A DNA stretch of 45,644 bases from Paracoccaceae bacterium (GCA_027484915.1 JAIXSA010000002.1:1-45644), one strand, 5' to 3'. Shown: positions 32,734 through 42,254, counted from the stretch's first letter. Notes: generated by a model from the letters alone, not told the origin. A program made the numbers and translations.

Positions 32734-34365
32734 ATGACCCCAGCCCCAGCATCACTGCCTGCCACTGTTGCCCAAGGCGCTGTCGCCAGGGCTGCGGCCC
32801 GCCATTGGGACGTCATCGTCATCGGCACGGGTGTCGGGGGCGGGCTGGTCGGTCGCCGCATGGCCGAACGCGGCCTTTCCGTGCTTTTCGTCGAGAAGGG
32901 ACCGCTCGGCCACCGGACCGAAGGGCAGGACCTGCGGGCAGACCTTTCGGACTACAGGGCGCGCCAGGCCCGTGGCTTCTGGCCCACCCCGATCGAGACT
33001 CGGATCGCCGGGGAAGGGCCGCAGCGCTTCTTCGCGCCGCTTGGCAGCGGGGTTGGCGGCTCGTCGGTGTTCTACGCCGCGGCGGCCGAGCAGCCCGAAC
33101 GCCACGACCTCGAGACGACCAGCGCAATGCCCCATCCGACCGGCGGCTGGCCCGTTGGCTTCGACAGTTTCCGGCCCTATTTCGTCCAGGCGCAAGAGGC
33201 CCTGTCGATCCGGGGCGAGAAGGACCCCCTCTCTGACCTGCCCGGCCCCGCCTTGGACGCACCGCCCCTGACCGAGGCCGAAGCGCGAATGTTCGACGAC
33301 TTCCGCGCGGCGGGACTTCACCCCTACCGCGCGCATGAGGCGCTGCGCAGGCTGCCCGGCTGCACCGACTGCCTTGGCCGCAAGTGCCCGCGCGCGTGCA
33401 AGATGGATGGCCGCTCGGCTGGGGTCGAACCCGCGCTGGAAACCGGGAATGCGACGCTTCTGCCCAACTGTGCGGTCGAGGAACTGATCGAAGGGCAGGG
33501 CCGCATCACCGCCGTCCGCGTCCGGGCCGAGGGACGTGACCACCTGCTGCAGGCCGACGTCTTCGTGCTGGCCGCCGGCGCGCTGAACTCTCCGAACCTC
33601 CTGCTGCGCTCGACCGGCAAACATGCAGCGGGCTGTGCGAATTCCAGCGGCTGTGTCGGTCACGGCCTCATGTTCCACCTGTCCGAGATGGTGGCGCTCT
33701 GGCCCCGGCGCGGCAGTCCGGCCGTGGGTGCCACCCGCACCTTGTCCTTCCGCGACCTCTATACCCACGAAGGCCAGCGGCTGGGCCTGGTACAATCGAT
33801 GGGCGTTGCCGCCGACTACGGGCAGATCGCCGGGCATCTGAAGGGCATCCTCGCGCGCAGCCGGCTGCGCCGGGTGCCGGGTGCTTCTCGCGTGGCTACG
33901 TTGGCCGCCAAGATCGGTGCGGATGTCTTTGGCTCGGCCACCGTCCTTGTCGGGCTACTGGAAGACCTTCCCTATGTCGATAACCGCGTCGAACCGCATC
34001 CCGATGACCCCGAGGTCCCGCTGATCCATTACACCATCTCGGACGAACTTAAGGCCCGCCGCGCGCTCTTCCGCCAGGCGATGCGTCGGACACTCGGCCA
34101 GCACCGGATGATGCTCCTGAACTTCGGGCCGTCCCTCAACTTCGGTCATTCCAGCGGTACGCTGCGCTTTGGCTCGGACCCCGCCACCTCGGTCCTTGAT
34201 GTGGATTGCCGGGCGCATGACCTGGACAACCTCTATGTGGCCGACGCCTCCTTCATGCCCACCTCGATGGGGGTCAACCCCAGCCTGACCATTGCCGCCA
34301 ACGCGCTGCGGGTGGGGGACATTGTCGCGACGCGCCTTGCCGCCACCCGGCGCATTGCCAGTTGA
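32734..34365 (+). CDS. GMC-family FAD-dependent oxidoreductase
   Basis: This is a flavoprotein of 543 residues. The dinucleotide-binding motif DVIVIGTGVGGGLVGRRMAE is at about 26-45, FAPLGSGVGGSSVFYAAAAE is near 100, and the C-terminal FAD and catalytic region is LNFGHSSGTLRFG...NLYVADASFMPTSMGVNPSL near 470-525. The cysteine cluster C-x2-C-x4-C-x3-C in GCTDCLGRKCPRACKMDG (~210) resembles that of cholesterol-oxidase-like GMC proteins rather than choline dehydrogenases. The ATG at 32734 is chosen because the Rossmann motif follows closely; upstream in-frame codons lack similarity. Its stop is 18 bases before the proposed SDR start, so the pair probably works on the same alcohol or carbonyl substrate, which is unknown. 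Confidence 0.87.
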   Translation: MTPAPASLPATVAQGAVARAAARHWDVIVIGTGVGGGLVGRRMAERGLSVLFVEKGPLGHRTEGQDLRADLSDYRARQARGFWPTPIETRIAGEGPQRFFAPLGSGVGGSSVFYAAAAEQPERHDLETTSAMPHPTGGWPVGFDSFRPYFVQAQEALSIRGEKDPLSDLPGPALDAPPLTEAEARMFDDFRAAGLHPYRAHEALRRLPGCTDCLGRKCPRACKMDGRSAGVEPALETGNATLLPNCAVEELIEGQGRITAVRVRAEGRDHLLQADVFVLAAGALNSPNLLLRSTGKHAAGCANSSGCVGHGLMFHLSEMVALWPRRGSPAVGATRTLSFRDLYTHEGQRLGLVQSMGVAADYGQIAGHLKGILARSRLRRVPGASRVATLAAKIGADVFGSATVLVGLLEDLPYVDNRVEPHPDDPEVPLIHYTISDELKARRALFRQAMRRTLGQHRMMLLNFGPSLNFGHSSGTLRFGSDPATSVLDVDCRAHDLDNLYVADASFMPTSMGVNPSLTIAANALRVGDIVATRLAATRRIAS

Positions 34366-34382
34366 TGCCGAACGGAAGTCCC

Positions 34383-35114
34383 ATGCTTGAGCTTGCCGAA
34401 ATCGCCGTGATCACCGAAGCAAGCTGGGGCCTTGGCAAGGAACTGGCGCTGGCTCTGGTCCGCCGCGGCATCGCCGTGGCCGGGATCGCGCGTGATCCAT
34501 TCCAGGCCGAGGGCGTCCTCTCCGTCACCGCCGATGTCCGCCAGTCCGACCAGGTTGCCCGCGCCTTTGACGAAATCCGGGACCGGCTGGGCGCGCCGAC
34601 GATCCTGATCAACAACGCGGAAACCTATCCCGACCGTGACATCCTGGATGAGACGCCCGCGTCCTTCATGGACACCGTGCAGCTCAATCTGGGCGGGGCC
34701 TTCAACTGCTGCCACGAGGTTCTTCCCGCGATGGTGGCAAATGGATCGGGCCGGATCGTCAACGTTGTGACCTTCGCCGACGTTAGTCCGGCCCCGCTGG
34801 CCGCCGGATATTCCGTGTCCAAGGGCGCCTTGCGCATCCTGACCCGGGCGCTGGTCGCCGACCTTGGCGACCGCTTCCCCGGCATCGTCGTCACCGACTG
34901 GGTTCCGGGCACCCACCAGCCGCGCAAGGGCATCCCCGATGGCGTCGACCCGGCCTTGGCCGCCGAATGGGGGGCCAAGCTTGCGCTGATGCGGCGCGCC
35001 GATCTCAACGGGCGCGTCTTCCTCCGCGACCGCGAGCACCAGCCGCCCCGTTCGCTGAAGGGGCGGGTCAAGGACCGGGTGCTGGGGCAGGGGCGCGCGC
35101 GAATCCGGCTGTGA
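34383..35114 (+). CDS. Divergent SDR protein paired with the GMC oxidoreductase
   Basis: This is a short-chain-dehydrogenase-fold protein of 243 residues. The Tyr and Lys of the active site are present (GYSVSKGALR, near 146-150), but other hallmarks are altered. The glycine-rich TGxxxGxG motif reads TEASWGLG, the NNAG motif reads NNAE, and the position 13 before the Tyr, usually Ser, is Thr. Cofactor binding may be changed or lost, so a different activity or a non-catalytic role is possible. The ATG at 34383 has GGAAG just upstream and is preferred; an ATG at 34365 overlapping the GMC stop would add six residues. It is downstream of the GMC gene in the same operon. Confidence 0.82.
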   Translation: MLELAEIAVITEASWGLGKELALALVRRGIAVAGIARDPFQAEGVLSVTADVRQSDQVARAFDEIRDRLGAPTILINNAETYPDRDILDETPASFMDTVQLNLGGAFNCCHEVLPAMVANGSGRIVNVVTFADVSPAPLAAGYSVSKGALRILTRALVADLGDRFPGIVVTDWVPGTHQPRKGIPDGVDPALAAEWGAKLALMRRADLNGRVFLRDREHQPPRSLKGRVKDRVLGQGRARIRL

Positions 35115-35137
35115 TACGCCAGCGGTCTGCACAAATC

Positions 35138-35166
35138 TTGAGCATGTGGTCATTGCCTTGGCTATT
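35138..35166 (+). promoter_or_regulatory. Possible promoter of the ATP-grasp/Anbu operon
   Basis: TTGAGC (35138-35143) and GCTATT (35161-35166) are 17 bases apart in the 126-base gap before the ATP-grasp gene, about 75 bases before its GTG start. The boxes are weak matches to a sigma-70 promoter but fall in the only AT-rich part of the gap. Confidence 0.3.
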
Positions 35167-35240
35167 TCTGCAACGCGGGACTTTTCCGGGCGGCGGGGCT
35201 CTGCTCTAGTCGCCTTGTAGGCAGTGCCCGGGGGACACGA

Positions 35241-36650
35241 GTGTCGCAGTTCAACGAGATGTTTCAGGGGGCCGATGTCCGTCCACCCTATGCGCGGCTG
35301 CAGGACTGGGTGGGGCAGATGCCTCAGGAACTTCGCAGCCTGAAGCAGGCCGAAGCCGAGGCCCTGTTCCGCCGGATCGGCATCACCTTCGCCGTCTATG
35401 GCGAGGGGGGCGACCCCGACCGGCTGATCCCCTTCGACATGTTCCCGCGCGTCTTTTCCGGCAGCGAATGGGCGAAACTGGAACGCGGCATAAAGCAGCG
35501 CGCCCGTGCCCTGAATGCCTTTCTGGTCGACGTCTATGGCCGGGGCGAGATCATCCGCGCGGGCCGCATCCCCGCCCGCCTGGTCTACCAGAACGAGGCC
35601 TATGAGAAGGCCGTCGCCGGGTTCGTGCCCCCAAAGGGCGTCTATTCCCACATCGTCGGCGTCGACATCGTCCGCACCGGCCCCGACGACTTCTTCGTCC
35701 TCGAAGACAACTGCCGTACACCCTCGGGCGTCAGCTACATGCTTGAAAGCCGCGAGATCATGATGCGGATGTTCCCTGACCTGTTCCGCGAGAACCGGAT
35801 CGAACCCGTCGACACCTATTCCGACAAGCTGCGTCGCACCCTCTCCAGCGTGGCACCCGCCAAGTGCAAGGGTGACCCTACTGTGGTGATCCTGACGCCC
35901 GGCCATTTCAACAGCGCCTCCTACGAACACTCGCTGCTGGCCGACCTGATGGGGGTGGAACTGGTCGAAGGCCAGGATCTCTTCGTTGACGGCGAATACG
36001 CCTACATGCGCACCACGGAAGGCCCGCAGCGGGTGGACGTGATCTACCGCCGCATCGACGACGCCTATCTCGACCCGCTCTGCTTCCGCCCGGACTCCAT
36101 GCTGGGCATCCCCGGCCTGATGGATGTCTACCGCTCGGGCGGTGTCTCGATTTGCTCGGCCCCCGGGGCAGGGGTCGCCGACGACAAGGCGGTCTACACC
36201 TACGTCCCCGACATGGTCCGCTTCTACCTGGGCGAGGAACCGATCCTGCAGAACGTCCCCACCTGGCAGTGCGGCAAACCCGACGATCTTGGCCATGTCC
36301 TCGACAAGCTGCCGGAACTGGTGGTCAAGGAAGTCCACGGCTCCGGCGGCTACGGGATGCTGGTCGGACCCAAGGCCACCAAGGACGAGATCGAACGGTT
36401 CCGCGCGAAACTGATCGAGGACCCCGGCAACTACATCGCCCAGCCCACGCTCGCGCTGTCCACCGTCCCCACTTTCGTCGAGGAAGGCGTCGCCCCCCGC
36501 CACGTCGACCTGCGGCCCTACTGCCTTGTCGGCGAACGCATCGAACTGGTCCCAGGCGGCCTGACCCGCGTCGCGCTGAAGGAAGGATCGCTGGTGGTGA
36601 ACTCGTCGCAGGGCGGCGGGGTCAAGGACACCTGGGTCCTGGCGGAGTGA
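35241..36650 (+). CDS. Circularly permuted ATP-grasp protein of the Anbu operon
   Basis: This protein of 469 residues belongs to the circularly permuted ATP-grasp type 2 family (formerly DUF404/DUF407). Conserved blocks are DRLIPFDMFPRVFSGSEWAKLERGIKQR near 55-85, DVYGRGEIIRAGRIPARLVYQN near 100, FVLEDNCRTPSGVSYMLESRE near 150, and VKEVHGSGGYGMLVGPKAT near 365, where the Gly-rich loop and Lys fit nucleotide binding. ATP-grasp enzymes activate a carboxylate and join it to an amine or thiol; the substrates of this family are not established. The start is GTG at 35241. Alpha-E, transglutaminase and Anbu genes follow closely on the same strand, a conserved arrangement. Confidence 0.92.
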   Translation: MSQFNEMFQGADVRPPYARLQDWVGQMPQELRSLKQAEAEALFRRIGITFAVYGEGGDPDRLIPFDMFPRVFSGSEWAKLERGIKQRARALNAFLVDVYGRGEIIRAGRIPARLVYQNEAYEKAVAGFVPPKGVYSHIVGVDIVRTGPDDFFVLEDNCRTPSGVSYMLESREIMMRMFPDLFRENRIEPVDTYSDKLRRTLSSVAPAKCKGDPTVVILTPGHFNSASYEHSLLADLMGVELVEGQDLFVDGEYAYMRTTEGPQRVDVIYRRIDDAYLDPLCFRPDSMLGIPGLMDVYRSGGVSICSAPGAGVADDKAVYTYVPDMVRFYLGEEPILQNVPTWQCGKPDDLGHVLDKLPELVVKEVHGSGGYGMLVGPKATKDEIERFRAKLIEDPGNYIAQPTLALSTVPTFVEEGVAPRHVDLRPYCLVGERIELVPGGLTRVALKEGSLVVNSSQGGGVKDTWVLAE

Positions 36651-36654
36651 CAGC

Positions 36655-37605
36655 ATGCTAAGCCGCACCGCCGACAACCTCTACTGGATCGCCCGCTACA
36701 TGGAGCGTGCCGACACGGTCGCGCGCCTGCTGGAAGTGGGGTCCCGCATCAGTCTGCTGCCAAGCGCGCAAGGCTACCGCAGCGAATGGGACAGCCTTCT
36801 GCAGGCCACCGGCATGGCCCATGCCTTCGCCCAGAAATACGGCGACCCGGTTCAGCGCAACATCGAAAGCTTCCTCTTCTTCGACCGCGACAACCCGTCC
36901 TCCATCGCCTCCTGCATCACCGCCGCGCGGGAAAACGGCCGCATCGTCCGTACCGCGTTGACCACACAAGTCTGGGACGCGCTGAACACCGCTTTCCAGG
37001 AGTTGAAACAGCTTGAACGCGAGGAACGCTCTCACCTTGAACTGTCCCGCCTGACCGACTGGACCATGCGCCACGCCGCCATGCTGCGCGGTGCCATCGA
37101 CGCCACGCTTCTGCGCGACGACGGGTTCAACTTCCTGAACATCGGTTATTACCTGGAACGCGGCGACAACACCGCGCGCCTGATGGACGTGAAGTACTAC
37201 GTCCTTCTCCCCCGTATCGATTTCGTCGGCTCCGGCCTCGACAACTATCAGTGGACGACCCTTCTGCGCGCTATGGGGGCGCAGCGCGCCTTTCACTGGG
37301 CCTATGGCGGCGACGTCACCGCGATGAAGATCGCCGACTTCCTGATCCGCAACCCGCAGTCGCCCCGGTCTCTGGCCACCTGCACTGCGGGCCTGATGAA
37401 CCACCTCGGCCGACTGGCCAAGGCCTACGGTCGCGAGACCGAGGCCCAGGACAAGGCCCGCCGCCTTGCCGCCGGGATCGAAAGCGCCACTGTCGAAGCG
37501 ATCTTCGACGAAGGCCTGCACGAATTCCTCACCCGCTACATCGCCGAGGCCGCCACCCTCGCGATATCCATCCATGACGCCTATCTCAGCGGAGAGATGC
37601 GCTGA
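36655..37605 (+). CDS. Alpha-E domain protein (DUF403) of the Anbu operon
   Basis: This is a 316-residue, mostly helical protein of the alpha-E family. The family start LSRTADNLYWIARYMERADTVARLLEV is intact, and the repeat-like second half contains FLNIGYYLERGDNTARLMDVKYY near 160-180. The protein has no signal peptide and no recognisable catalytic motif. It is almost always found beside a circularly permuted ATP-grasp gene and is sometimes fused to it, so a partner or substrate-carrier role is inferred. It begins 4 bases after the ATP-grasp stop, and its own stop overlaps the transglutaminase start by one base (TGATG). Confidence 0.93.
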   Translation: MLSRTADNLYWIARYMERADTVARLLEVGSRISLLPSAQGYRSEWDSLLQATGMAHAFAQKYGDPVQRNIESFLFFDRDNPSSIASCITAARENGRIVRTALTTQVWDALNTAFQELKQLEREERSHLELSRLTDWTMRHAAMLRGAIDATLLRDDGFNFLNIGYYLERGDNTARLMDVKYYVLLPRIDFVGSGLDNYQWTTLLRAMGAQRAFHWAYGGDVTAMKIADFLIRNPQSPRSLATCTAGLMNHLGRLAKAYGRETEAQDKARRLAAGIESATVEAIFDEGLHEFLTRYIAEAATLAISIHDAYLSGEMR

Positions 37606-38411
37606 TGCGCCTGACCGTCGACCATGTGACCCGCTACAGCTATGACCACCCCGTCCGCTCGGTGGTGCAAAGCCACCGGCTGGCGCCCGCGAACCATGCC
37701 GGCCAAAAGGTCATCGAGTGGGAGGTCACCGTTTCGGGCGGCACCAAAGGGTCGCGCCACCGTGACGGCGCGGGGGACCTGATCCAGGCCTGGACCGTCG
37801 CGGGTCCCGTGACCGAGGTTGTGGTCCAAGTCCGCGGTACGGTCGAGACCGAGGACCTCGCCGGCGTTCTGCGCGGCCACCGTGAGACTGTGGCGCCCGA
37901 CTGCTACCTGCGCGACACCCTGCCCACACGTCTTGACGTGGCGCTGATCGCGCTGGCCGACAGCGCCACGGCCGCCGATACCCTGTCGCTTGCCCATGCG
38001 CTTTCCGCCGTTGTCTCTGACGCAATCGCCTACCGGCCCGGCGTGACCCATGCCCACACCACCGCCGCCGAGGCGCTGGCGCTTGGCGAAGGGGTCTGCC
38101 AGGACCATGCCCATGCGCTGATCGCCTGTGCCCGCCATCGCGGAATCGCCGCGCGCTACGTCTCGGGCTACCTTTCGGCCAACGAAGACGGCTCCGCCCA
38201 CGAGGCTGCCCATGCCTGGGCTGAACTCTACATCCCCGGCCTTGGCTGGGTTGGCTTCGACCCCGCGAACCGTTGCTGCCCGGACGCCCGCTATATCCGC
38301 CTCGGCTCGGGCTTCGACGCCCAGGATGCGGCACCGATCCGTGGCATCGCACGCGGCGGCGGGCATGAAGATATGGATGTGACGGTTGCGATCCTGCAGG
38401 CAGCCCAATAG
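37605..38411 (+). CDS. Transglutaminase-like protease of the Anbu operon
   Basis: This is a 268-residue protein with an N-terminal bacterial transglutaminase-like beta domain (MRLTVDHVTRYSYDHPVRSV...) and a C-terminal transglutaminase core. The catalytic triad is visible: C165 in GEGVCQDHAHA, H203 in AAHAWAELYIPG and D219 in GWVGFDPANRC. Bacterial members of this family are usually cysteine proteases or amide-bond-forming enzymes rather than true protein cross-linkers. No signal peptide is present, so it probably acts in the cytoplasm with its operon partners. The coupling to the alpha-E gene is by TGATG; the Anbu gene follows after 54 bases. Confidence 0.93.
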   Translation: MRLTVDHVTRYSYDHPVRSVVQSHRLAPANHAGQKVIEWEVTVSGGTKGSRHRDGAGDLIQAWTVAGPVTEVVVQVRGTVETEDLAGVLRGHRETVAPDCYLRDTLPTRLDVALIALADSATAADTLSLAHALSAVVSDAIAYRPGVTHAHTTAAEALALGEGVCQDHAHALIACARHRGIAARYVSGYLSANEDGSAHEAAHAWAELYIPGLGWVGFDPANRCCPDARYIRLGSGFDAQDAAPIRGIARGGGHEDMDVTVAILQAAQ

Positions 38412-38465
38412 GCTGCAGCCGCAAAGGGCGGGTCCGGAACCGGGCCCCGGACCGAGGGACGACGA

Positions 38466-39188
38466 ATGACCTACTGTGTGGGCCTCCTGCTAAACGAGGG
38501 CATGGTGATGCTGTCGGACACCCGCACCAACGCGGGTCTCGACAACATCTCGACCTACCGCAAGATGTTCACCTTCGAGGAGCCGGGCGAGCGTGTCATC
38601 GTCATCATGACGGCGGGCAGCCTGTCGGTGACGCAAACCACGATCGCCCAACTGCGCGAAGCGATCGAGGATCCCGAAGCCACGCCAGAAACCTCGATCA
38701 TGCTGGCGCCGACACTGCTCAAGGTGGCAGAGATCGTCGGCAACAAGCTGGCCGAGGTGCGGGCCGAGATCGACCACAAGCTGTCGGCCGCTCAAGGCGC
38801 TAGCGCCAGCATGATCGTCGCGGGACAGCGCAAGGGCGGGGCGATGCGGATGTTCCTTATCTACCCGGAGGGCAACTTCATCGAGGCGACCGAGGACGCG
38901 CCCTTCCTGCAGATCGGCGAGCACAAGTATGGCAAGCCGATCCTCGACCGCGTGGTCAAGCCCTCGACCAGCCTGTCGGACGCGCAGAAGGCGGTCCTTC
39001 TGTCGATGGATTCGACCTTGCGCTCGAACCTGTCGGTGGGCATGCCGCTTGACCTGGCGGTGATCGAGCGTGACGCGCTGAAGGTCACGCTCCGCCGCCG
39101 GATCGAGGCGGGCGATCCCCAGTTCCGCGCCATGTCCGACGCCTGGTCGACGGCGCTGCGGGAAGGCTTCGCCAAGATCAGCATCTGA
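38466..39188 (+). CDS. anbu: Anbu proteasome-like Ntn-hydrolase
   Basis: This is a 240-residue member of the Anbu (ancestral beta subunit) family, related to the 20S proteasome beta subunit and HslV. The second residue is Thr (MTYCVGLLL), which becomes the N-terminal nucleophile after Met removal; D18 in SDTRTN and K33 in STYRKMF match the proteasome Asp17 and Lys33 positions. G and S landmarks around AGSLSVTQTT and ASASMIVAGQ also fit. Published Anbu structures show open helical or ring-like assemblies without a known unfoldase. Its target is not established. It ends the ATP-grasp, alpha-E, transglutaminase, Anbu operon and is convergent with tctA, only 15 bases away. Confidence 0.94.
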   Translation: MTYCVGLLLNEGMVMLSDTRTNAGLDNISTYRKMFTFEEPGERVIVIMTAGSLSVTQTTIAQLREAIEDPEATPETSIMLAPTLLKVAEIVGNKLAEVRAEIDHKLSAAQGASASMIVAGQRKGGAMRMFLIYPEGNFIEATEDAPFLQIGEHKYGKPILDRVVKPSTSLSDAQKAVLLSMDSTLRSNLSVGMPLDLAVIERDALKVTLRRRIEAGDPQFRAMSDAWSTALREGFAKISI

Positions 39189-39203
39189 CAGGCAGGTGCC
39201 GCC

Positions 39204-40718
39204 TCAGTCCGCGTCCCCCGCCACCTGGCTCAGAACCTGCCCCCGTCCGCGCCGCCGCATCAGCATCGGCACCACAAGGAATATCGCCGAGATCCCCAGC
39301 AGCGTGGCCGACACCGGGGTGGAGACCAGCGTCGTCCAGTCGCCCTGCGCAATCGCCAGCGCCCGGCGCAACTGCTGTTCGGCCATCGGCCCAAGGATAA
39401 GCCCGACAACCACGGGTGCGATGGGATAGCCGTAAAGCCGCATCCCGTAGCCCATCAGCCCGAACAGGATCAACATTCCCAGTTCGACGGGCGACGGGTT
39501 CACCCCGATGGTCCCCAGCGTGGCGAAAAGCAGGATGCCACCGTAAAGCCAGGGCCTTGGGATCGAAAGCAGCTTGATCCACAGCCCGATGAGCGGCAGG
39601 TTCAGGACCACCAGCATCAGGTTGGCGATCAGAAGACTGGCGATCAGGGTCCAGACCAGCTCGGCGTTCATCACGAACAGCAGCGGCCCCGGCTGCAAGC
39701 CGAACTGCTGGAACCCCGCCAGCATGATCGCCGCCGTCGCCGTCGTGGGCAGGCCAAGCGTCAGAAGCGGCACCAGCGTCCCCGCCGCGGCAGCGTTGTT
39801 CGCAGCCTCCGGTCCCGCAACGCCCTCGATGGCGCCCTTGCCGAACTCCTCGGGGTGCTTCGTCAGCTTGCGCTCTGCCGCGTATGACAGGAATGACGCC
39901 ACATCCGCCCCGCCTGCGGGCATCGAGCCGATGGGAAAGCCGATGAACGTCCCGCGCAGCCAGGCCTTCCACGACCGCCGCCAGTCCTGGCCCGTCATCC
40001 GGACGGACCCCTTGACGCTGTGCATCCCGTCCGACGGCGTCAGCATCGCCGCCACGGCCAGCGCCTCACCGATGGCGAACAGCGCCACGGCCAGCGTCGT
40101 CGTCTCGATCCCGTCCATCAGTTGCGGCACCCCGTAGGTCAGCCGCGCCGCCCCCGTCAGCCCGTCGATCCCGACGCAAGCCAGCGCCAGCCCGATGAAC
40201 AAAGACGTAAGCCCCCTAAGCGCGCTGTCCCCGAAGGTCGCCGACACCGTGACGAAGGCCAGCACCATCAGTGCAAAGTATTCCCGAGGGCCCAGCGTTA
40301 GCGCCAGCTTCACCACCTGCGGCGCAAGGAACGCCAGCAGCAGCGTCGCGATCAGGCCAGCAACAAAGCTCCCGATGGCCGCCGTCGCCAGCGCCGGTCC
40401 CCCGCGCCCCTGGCGCGCCATCTGGTTGCCCTCGATGGCCGTCACGATCGACGCGCTCTCACCCGGCGTGTTCAGCAGGATCGAGGTCGTCGACCCCCCG
40501 TACATCCCGCCGTAATAGATGCCCGCGAACATGATCAGCGACCCCGCAGGGTCCAGGCCATAGGTGACCGGCAGCAGCAGGGCCACCGTCAGCGCCGGGC
40601 CGATGCCCGGCAACACGCCGACCGCCGTGCCCAGCGTGACCCCGATCAGTGCGTAAAGCAGGATCATCGGATCCATCGCAGCGGCAAGGCCCTGCATCAG
40701 CAGCGAAAAGCTTTCCAT
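39204..40718 (-). CDS. tctA: Tripartite tricarboxylate transporter large permease
   Basis: This is the large membrane subunit of a TTT-family importer, 504 residues with about 11-12 spans. Family blocks are [20 protein letters not shown] near 25-45, the [20 protein letters not shown] motif near 65-85, and the second-half counterpart [21 protein letters not shown] with [14 protein letters not shown] near 305-340. TctA forms the translocation path together with TctB and is loaded by the periplasmic TctC. It begins 3 bases after the tctB stop. Tricarboxylates are the type substrate but the family also carries other carboxylates, so the ligand here is open. Confidence 0.95.
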   Translation of the reverse strand: MESFSLLMQGLAAAMDPMILLYALIGVTLGTAVGVLPGIGPALTVALLLPVTYGLDPAGSLIMFAGIYYGGMYGGSTTSILLNTPGESASIVTAIEGNQMARQGRGGPALATAAIGSFVAGLIATLLLAFLAPQVVKLALTLGPREYFALMVLAFVTVSATFGDSALRGLTSLFIGLALACVGIDGLTGAARLTYGVPQLMDGIETTTLAVALFAIGEALAVAAMLTPSDGMHSVKGSVRMTGQDWRRSWKAWLRGTFIGFPIGSMPAGGADVASFLSYAAERKLTKHPEEFGKGAIEGVAGPEAANNAAAAGTLVPLLTLGLPTTATAAIMLAGFQQFGLQPGPLLFVMNAELVWTLIASLLIANLMLVVLNLPLIGLWIKLLSIPRPWLYGGILLFATLGTIGVNPSPVELGMLILFGLMGYGMRLYGYPIAPVVVGLILGPMAEQQLRRALAIAQGDWTTLVSTPVSATLLGISAIFLVVPMLMRRRGRGQVLSQVAGDAD

Positions 40719-40721
40719 CCC

Positions 40722-41210
40722 TCAGCCCCTGAAGATCAGCCGCTCCAGCGGACCCGCTGGCAGGTTCAGTTGAAGAATCCGGTCGAAGACCCCGTAAATC
40801 ACCAGGGCCAGAACCATCCCCACCGCCACAGCCTTCCAGAGCGGCGTCTGCCCGAACCCCCGCGCCGTCATCCCGAACAGGATCGCACCCGAGATCACGA
40901 AGCCCGCCACATGCAGAAGCGCCAACTGCAACCCAAGGCCGCCCAGGATCCAGAACACCGGGGCAGGGGCCTGACGTGGCGGCTTCGGCAGATCGCCCCG
41001 CAGTCCGGACATCACCGTCAGTACCGACAGCACCAGCAACCCATAGGCGATGATCCGCGGCACATCACCAGGACCCACACCGGCATAGCCGCCGTCCTGC
41101 TTCAGCCCCGCCGCATCGACCAGAAGCAGCGCGGCAAGCCCGGCAAGCCCCGCCGCAATGACGAACGCCGCCCCACGGGGGCGGCGTTCCGGGGACATCC
41201 CCTGGCTCAT
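40722..41210 (-). CDS. tctB: Tripartite tricarboxylate transporter small membrane subunit
   Basis: This is a 162-residue protein with four hydrophobic segments (about 15-30, 48-65, 82-105 and 120-145), the topology of TctB. The only clear family signature is GYAGVGPGDVPRIIAYGLLV near 37-56, which is typical. The function of TctB in the complex is structural or supporting. Its stop lies 3 bases before tctA, and its ATG overlaps the tctC stop by 4 bases, so tctC-tctB-tctA form one operon in the usual gene order. Confidence 0.92.
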   Translation of the reverse strand: MSQGMSPERRPRGAAFVIAAGLAGLAALLLVDAAGLKQDGGYAGVGPGDVPRIIAYGLLVLSVLTVMSGLRGDLPKPPRQAPAPVFWILGGLGLQLALLHVAGFVISGAILFGMTARGFGQTPLWKAVAVGMVLALVIYGVFDRILQLNLPAGPLERLIFRG

Positions 41211-42151
41211 TTCACCAGGCCGATGTCGCGCAGCACACCTTCGGTCGCTGCGGTGTCGGCCTCAAGCTGCGCGGCAAAGGCGTCACCCGCGAGATAGGTG
41301 TTGGTCCAGCCCTTGTCGGCCAGCATCTTCGTCCAACCGGCGCTCGCGTTCAGCTTCTCGATGTCCGCGCTGATCTTCGCCACCTGCTCGGGCGTCAGGC
41401 CCGGTGCCGCGGCGACCATCCGCCAGTTCTCGACCACGACATCGAAGCCCGCTTCCTTGATGGTCGGCGCATCGATGCCCGGCAGCCGCTCGGCGCTGGA
41501 CACGGCCAGCAGCCGCATCGTCCCGGCCTTCACCTGCTCGGCGAACTCGCCCACCGACGATACGCCCGCCGTCACCTGGTTGCCCAGGATCGCCGCCATC
41601 GCCTCGCCGCCGCCCGAGAAGGCGACATAGTTGATCTTGGTCGGATCGACGCCCGCCGCCTTGGCCAGAAGGCCCACGGTGATGTGGTCAGTACCGCCCG
41701 CCGAACCGCCAGCCCAGCTGACCGCGCCCGGGTCCGCCTTCAGCTTCTCGACCAGATCGCCCAACGTCTGGATGTCCGAGGCCGCCGGAACCACGATGGC
41801 CTGAGTGTCACCCGTCAGCCGCGCGATGGGGGTCACGTCCTTCAGCGTCACCGGCGAGGCGTTGGTCAGGATTGCACCCACCATCACATAGCCGCCGACG
41901 ATCAGCTTCGTCGGATCGCCCGCGCTGTCGGCTGCGAACTGCGCCAGGCCCACGGTGCCGCCTGCGCCGGGGACGTTGATCACCTCGACGGACGGGGCGA
42001 TGCCTTCGGCCTGCATCACCTCCTGCATCGCGCGCGCCGTGCCGTCCCAGCCACCGCCGGGGTTCGCCGGGGCCATGATCGTGTAGTCCTGCGCGAAAGC
42101 CGGAACAGCCAGCGCGGCCGCAAAGGCCACGCCAAGGATTGCGTGCTTCAT
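41207..42151 (-). CDS. tctC: Tripartite tricarboxylate transporter periplasmic binding protein
   Basis: This is a periplasmic receptor of 314 residues. The signal peptide [21 protein letters not shown] is clear, with cleavage likely after AFA. Family landmarks are [17 protein letters not shown] near 28-44, which forms the carboxylate-binding loop, [15 protein letters not shown] near 65, and the [13 protein letters not shown] segment near 150. The start at 42151 is set by a strong GGGAGGAAAG site and by the signal peptide. The expected role is to bind a di- or tricarboxylate and deliver it to TctAB. It is the first gene of the operon; a candidate operator lies about 90 bases upstream. Confidence 0.94.
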   Translation of the reverse strand: MKHAILGVAFAAALAVPAFAQDYTIMAPANPGGGWDGTARAMQEVMQAEGIAPSVEVINVPGAGGTVGLAQFAADSAGDPTKLIVGGYVMVGAILTNASPVTLKDVTPIARLTGDTQAIVVPAASDIQTLGDLVEKLKADPGAVSWAGGSAGGTDHITVGLLAKAAGVDPTKINYVAFSGGGEAMAAILGNQVTAGVSSVGEFAEQVKAGTMRLLAVSSAERLPGIDAPTIKEAGFDVVVENWRMVAAAPGLTPEQVAKISADIEKLNASAGWTKMLADKGWTNTYLAGDAFAAQLEADTAATEGVLRDIGLVK

Positions 42152-42238
42152 ATGTCTTTCCTCCCTTGGGCGGCGCAAAGGCCGCGAATCCGCCGGGGTC
42201 TCCTCACCCCGGAACGACTCCAGCAAAGCACGGCAACC

Positions 42239-42254
42239 TGTCACGAACCTGACA
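42239..42254. promoter_or_regulatory. Inverted repeat upstream of tctC, possible TctD site
   Basis: TGTCA-CGAACC-TGACA is a perfect 5-base inverted repeat with a 6-base spacer, 88-103 bases before the tctC ATG and downstream of the orphan binding-protein gene. Its placement would suit an OmpR-type activator such as the adjacent TctD homologue, though OmpR-type sites are more often direct repeats. It rests on symmetry and position only. Confidence 0.3.

Noticed and set aside
34233-36677. An 814-codon open frame on the minus strand opposite the GMC, SDR and ATP-grasp genes
   Set aside because: It spans several well-conserved plus-strand genes, has no recognisable domain, and is rich in residues expected from antisense reading of high-GC codons.
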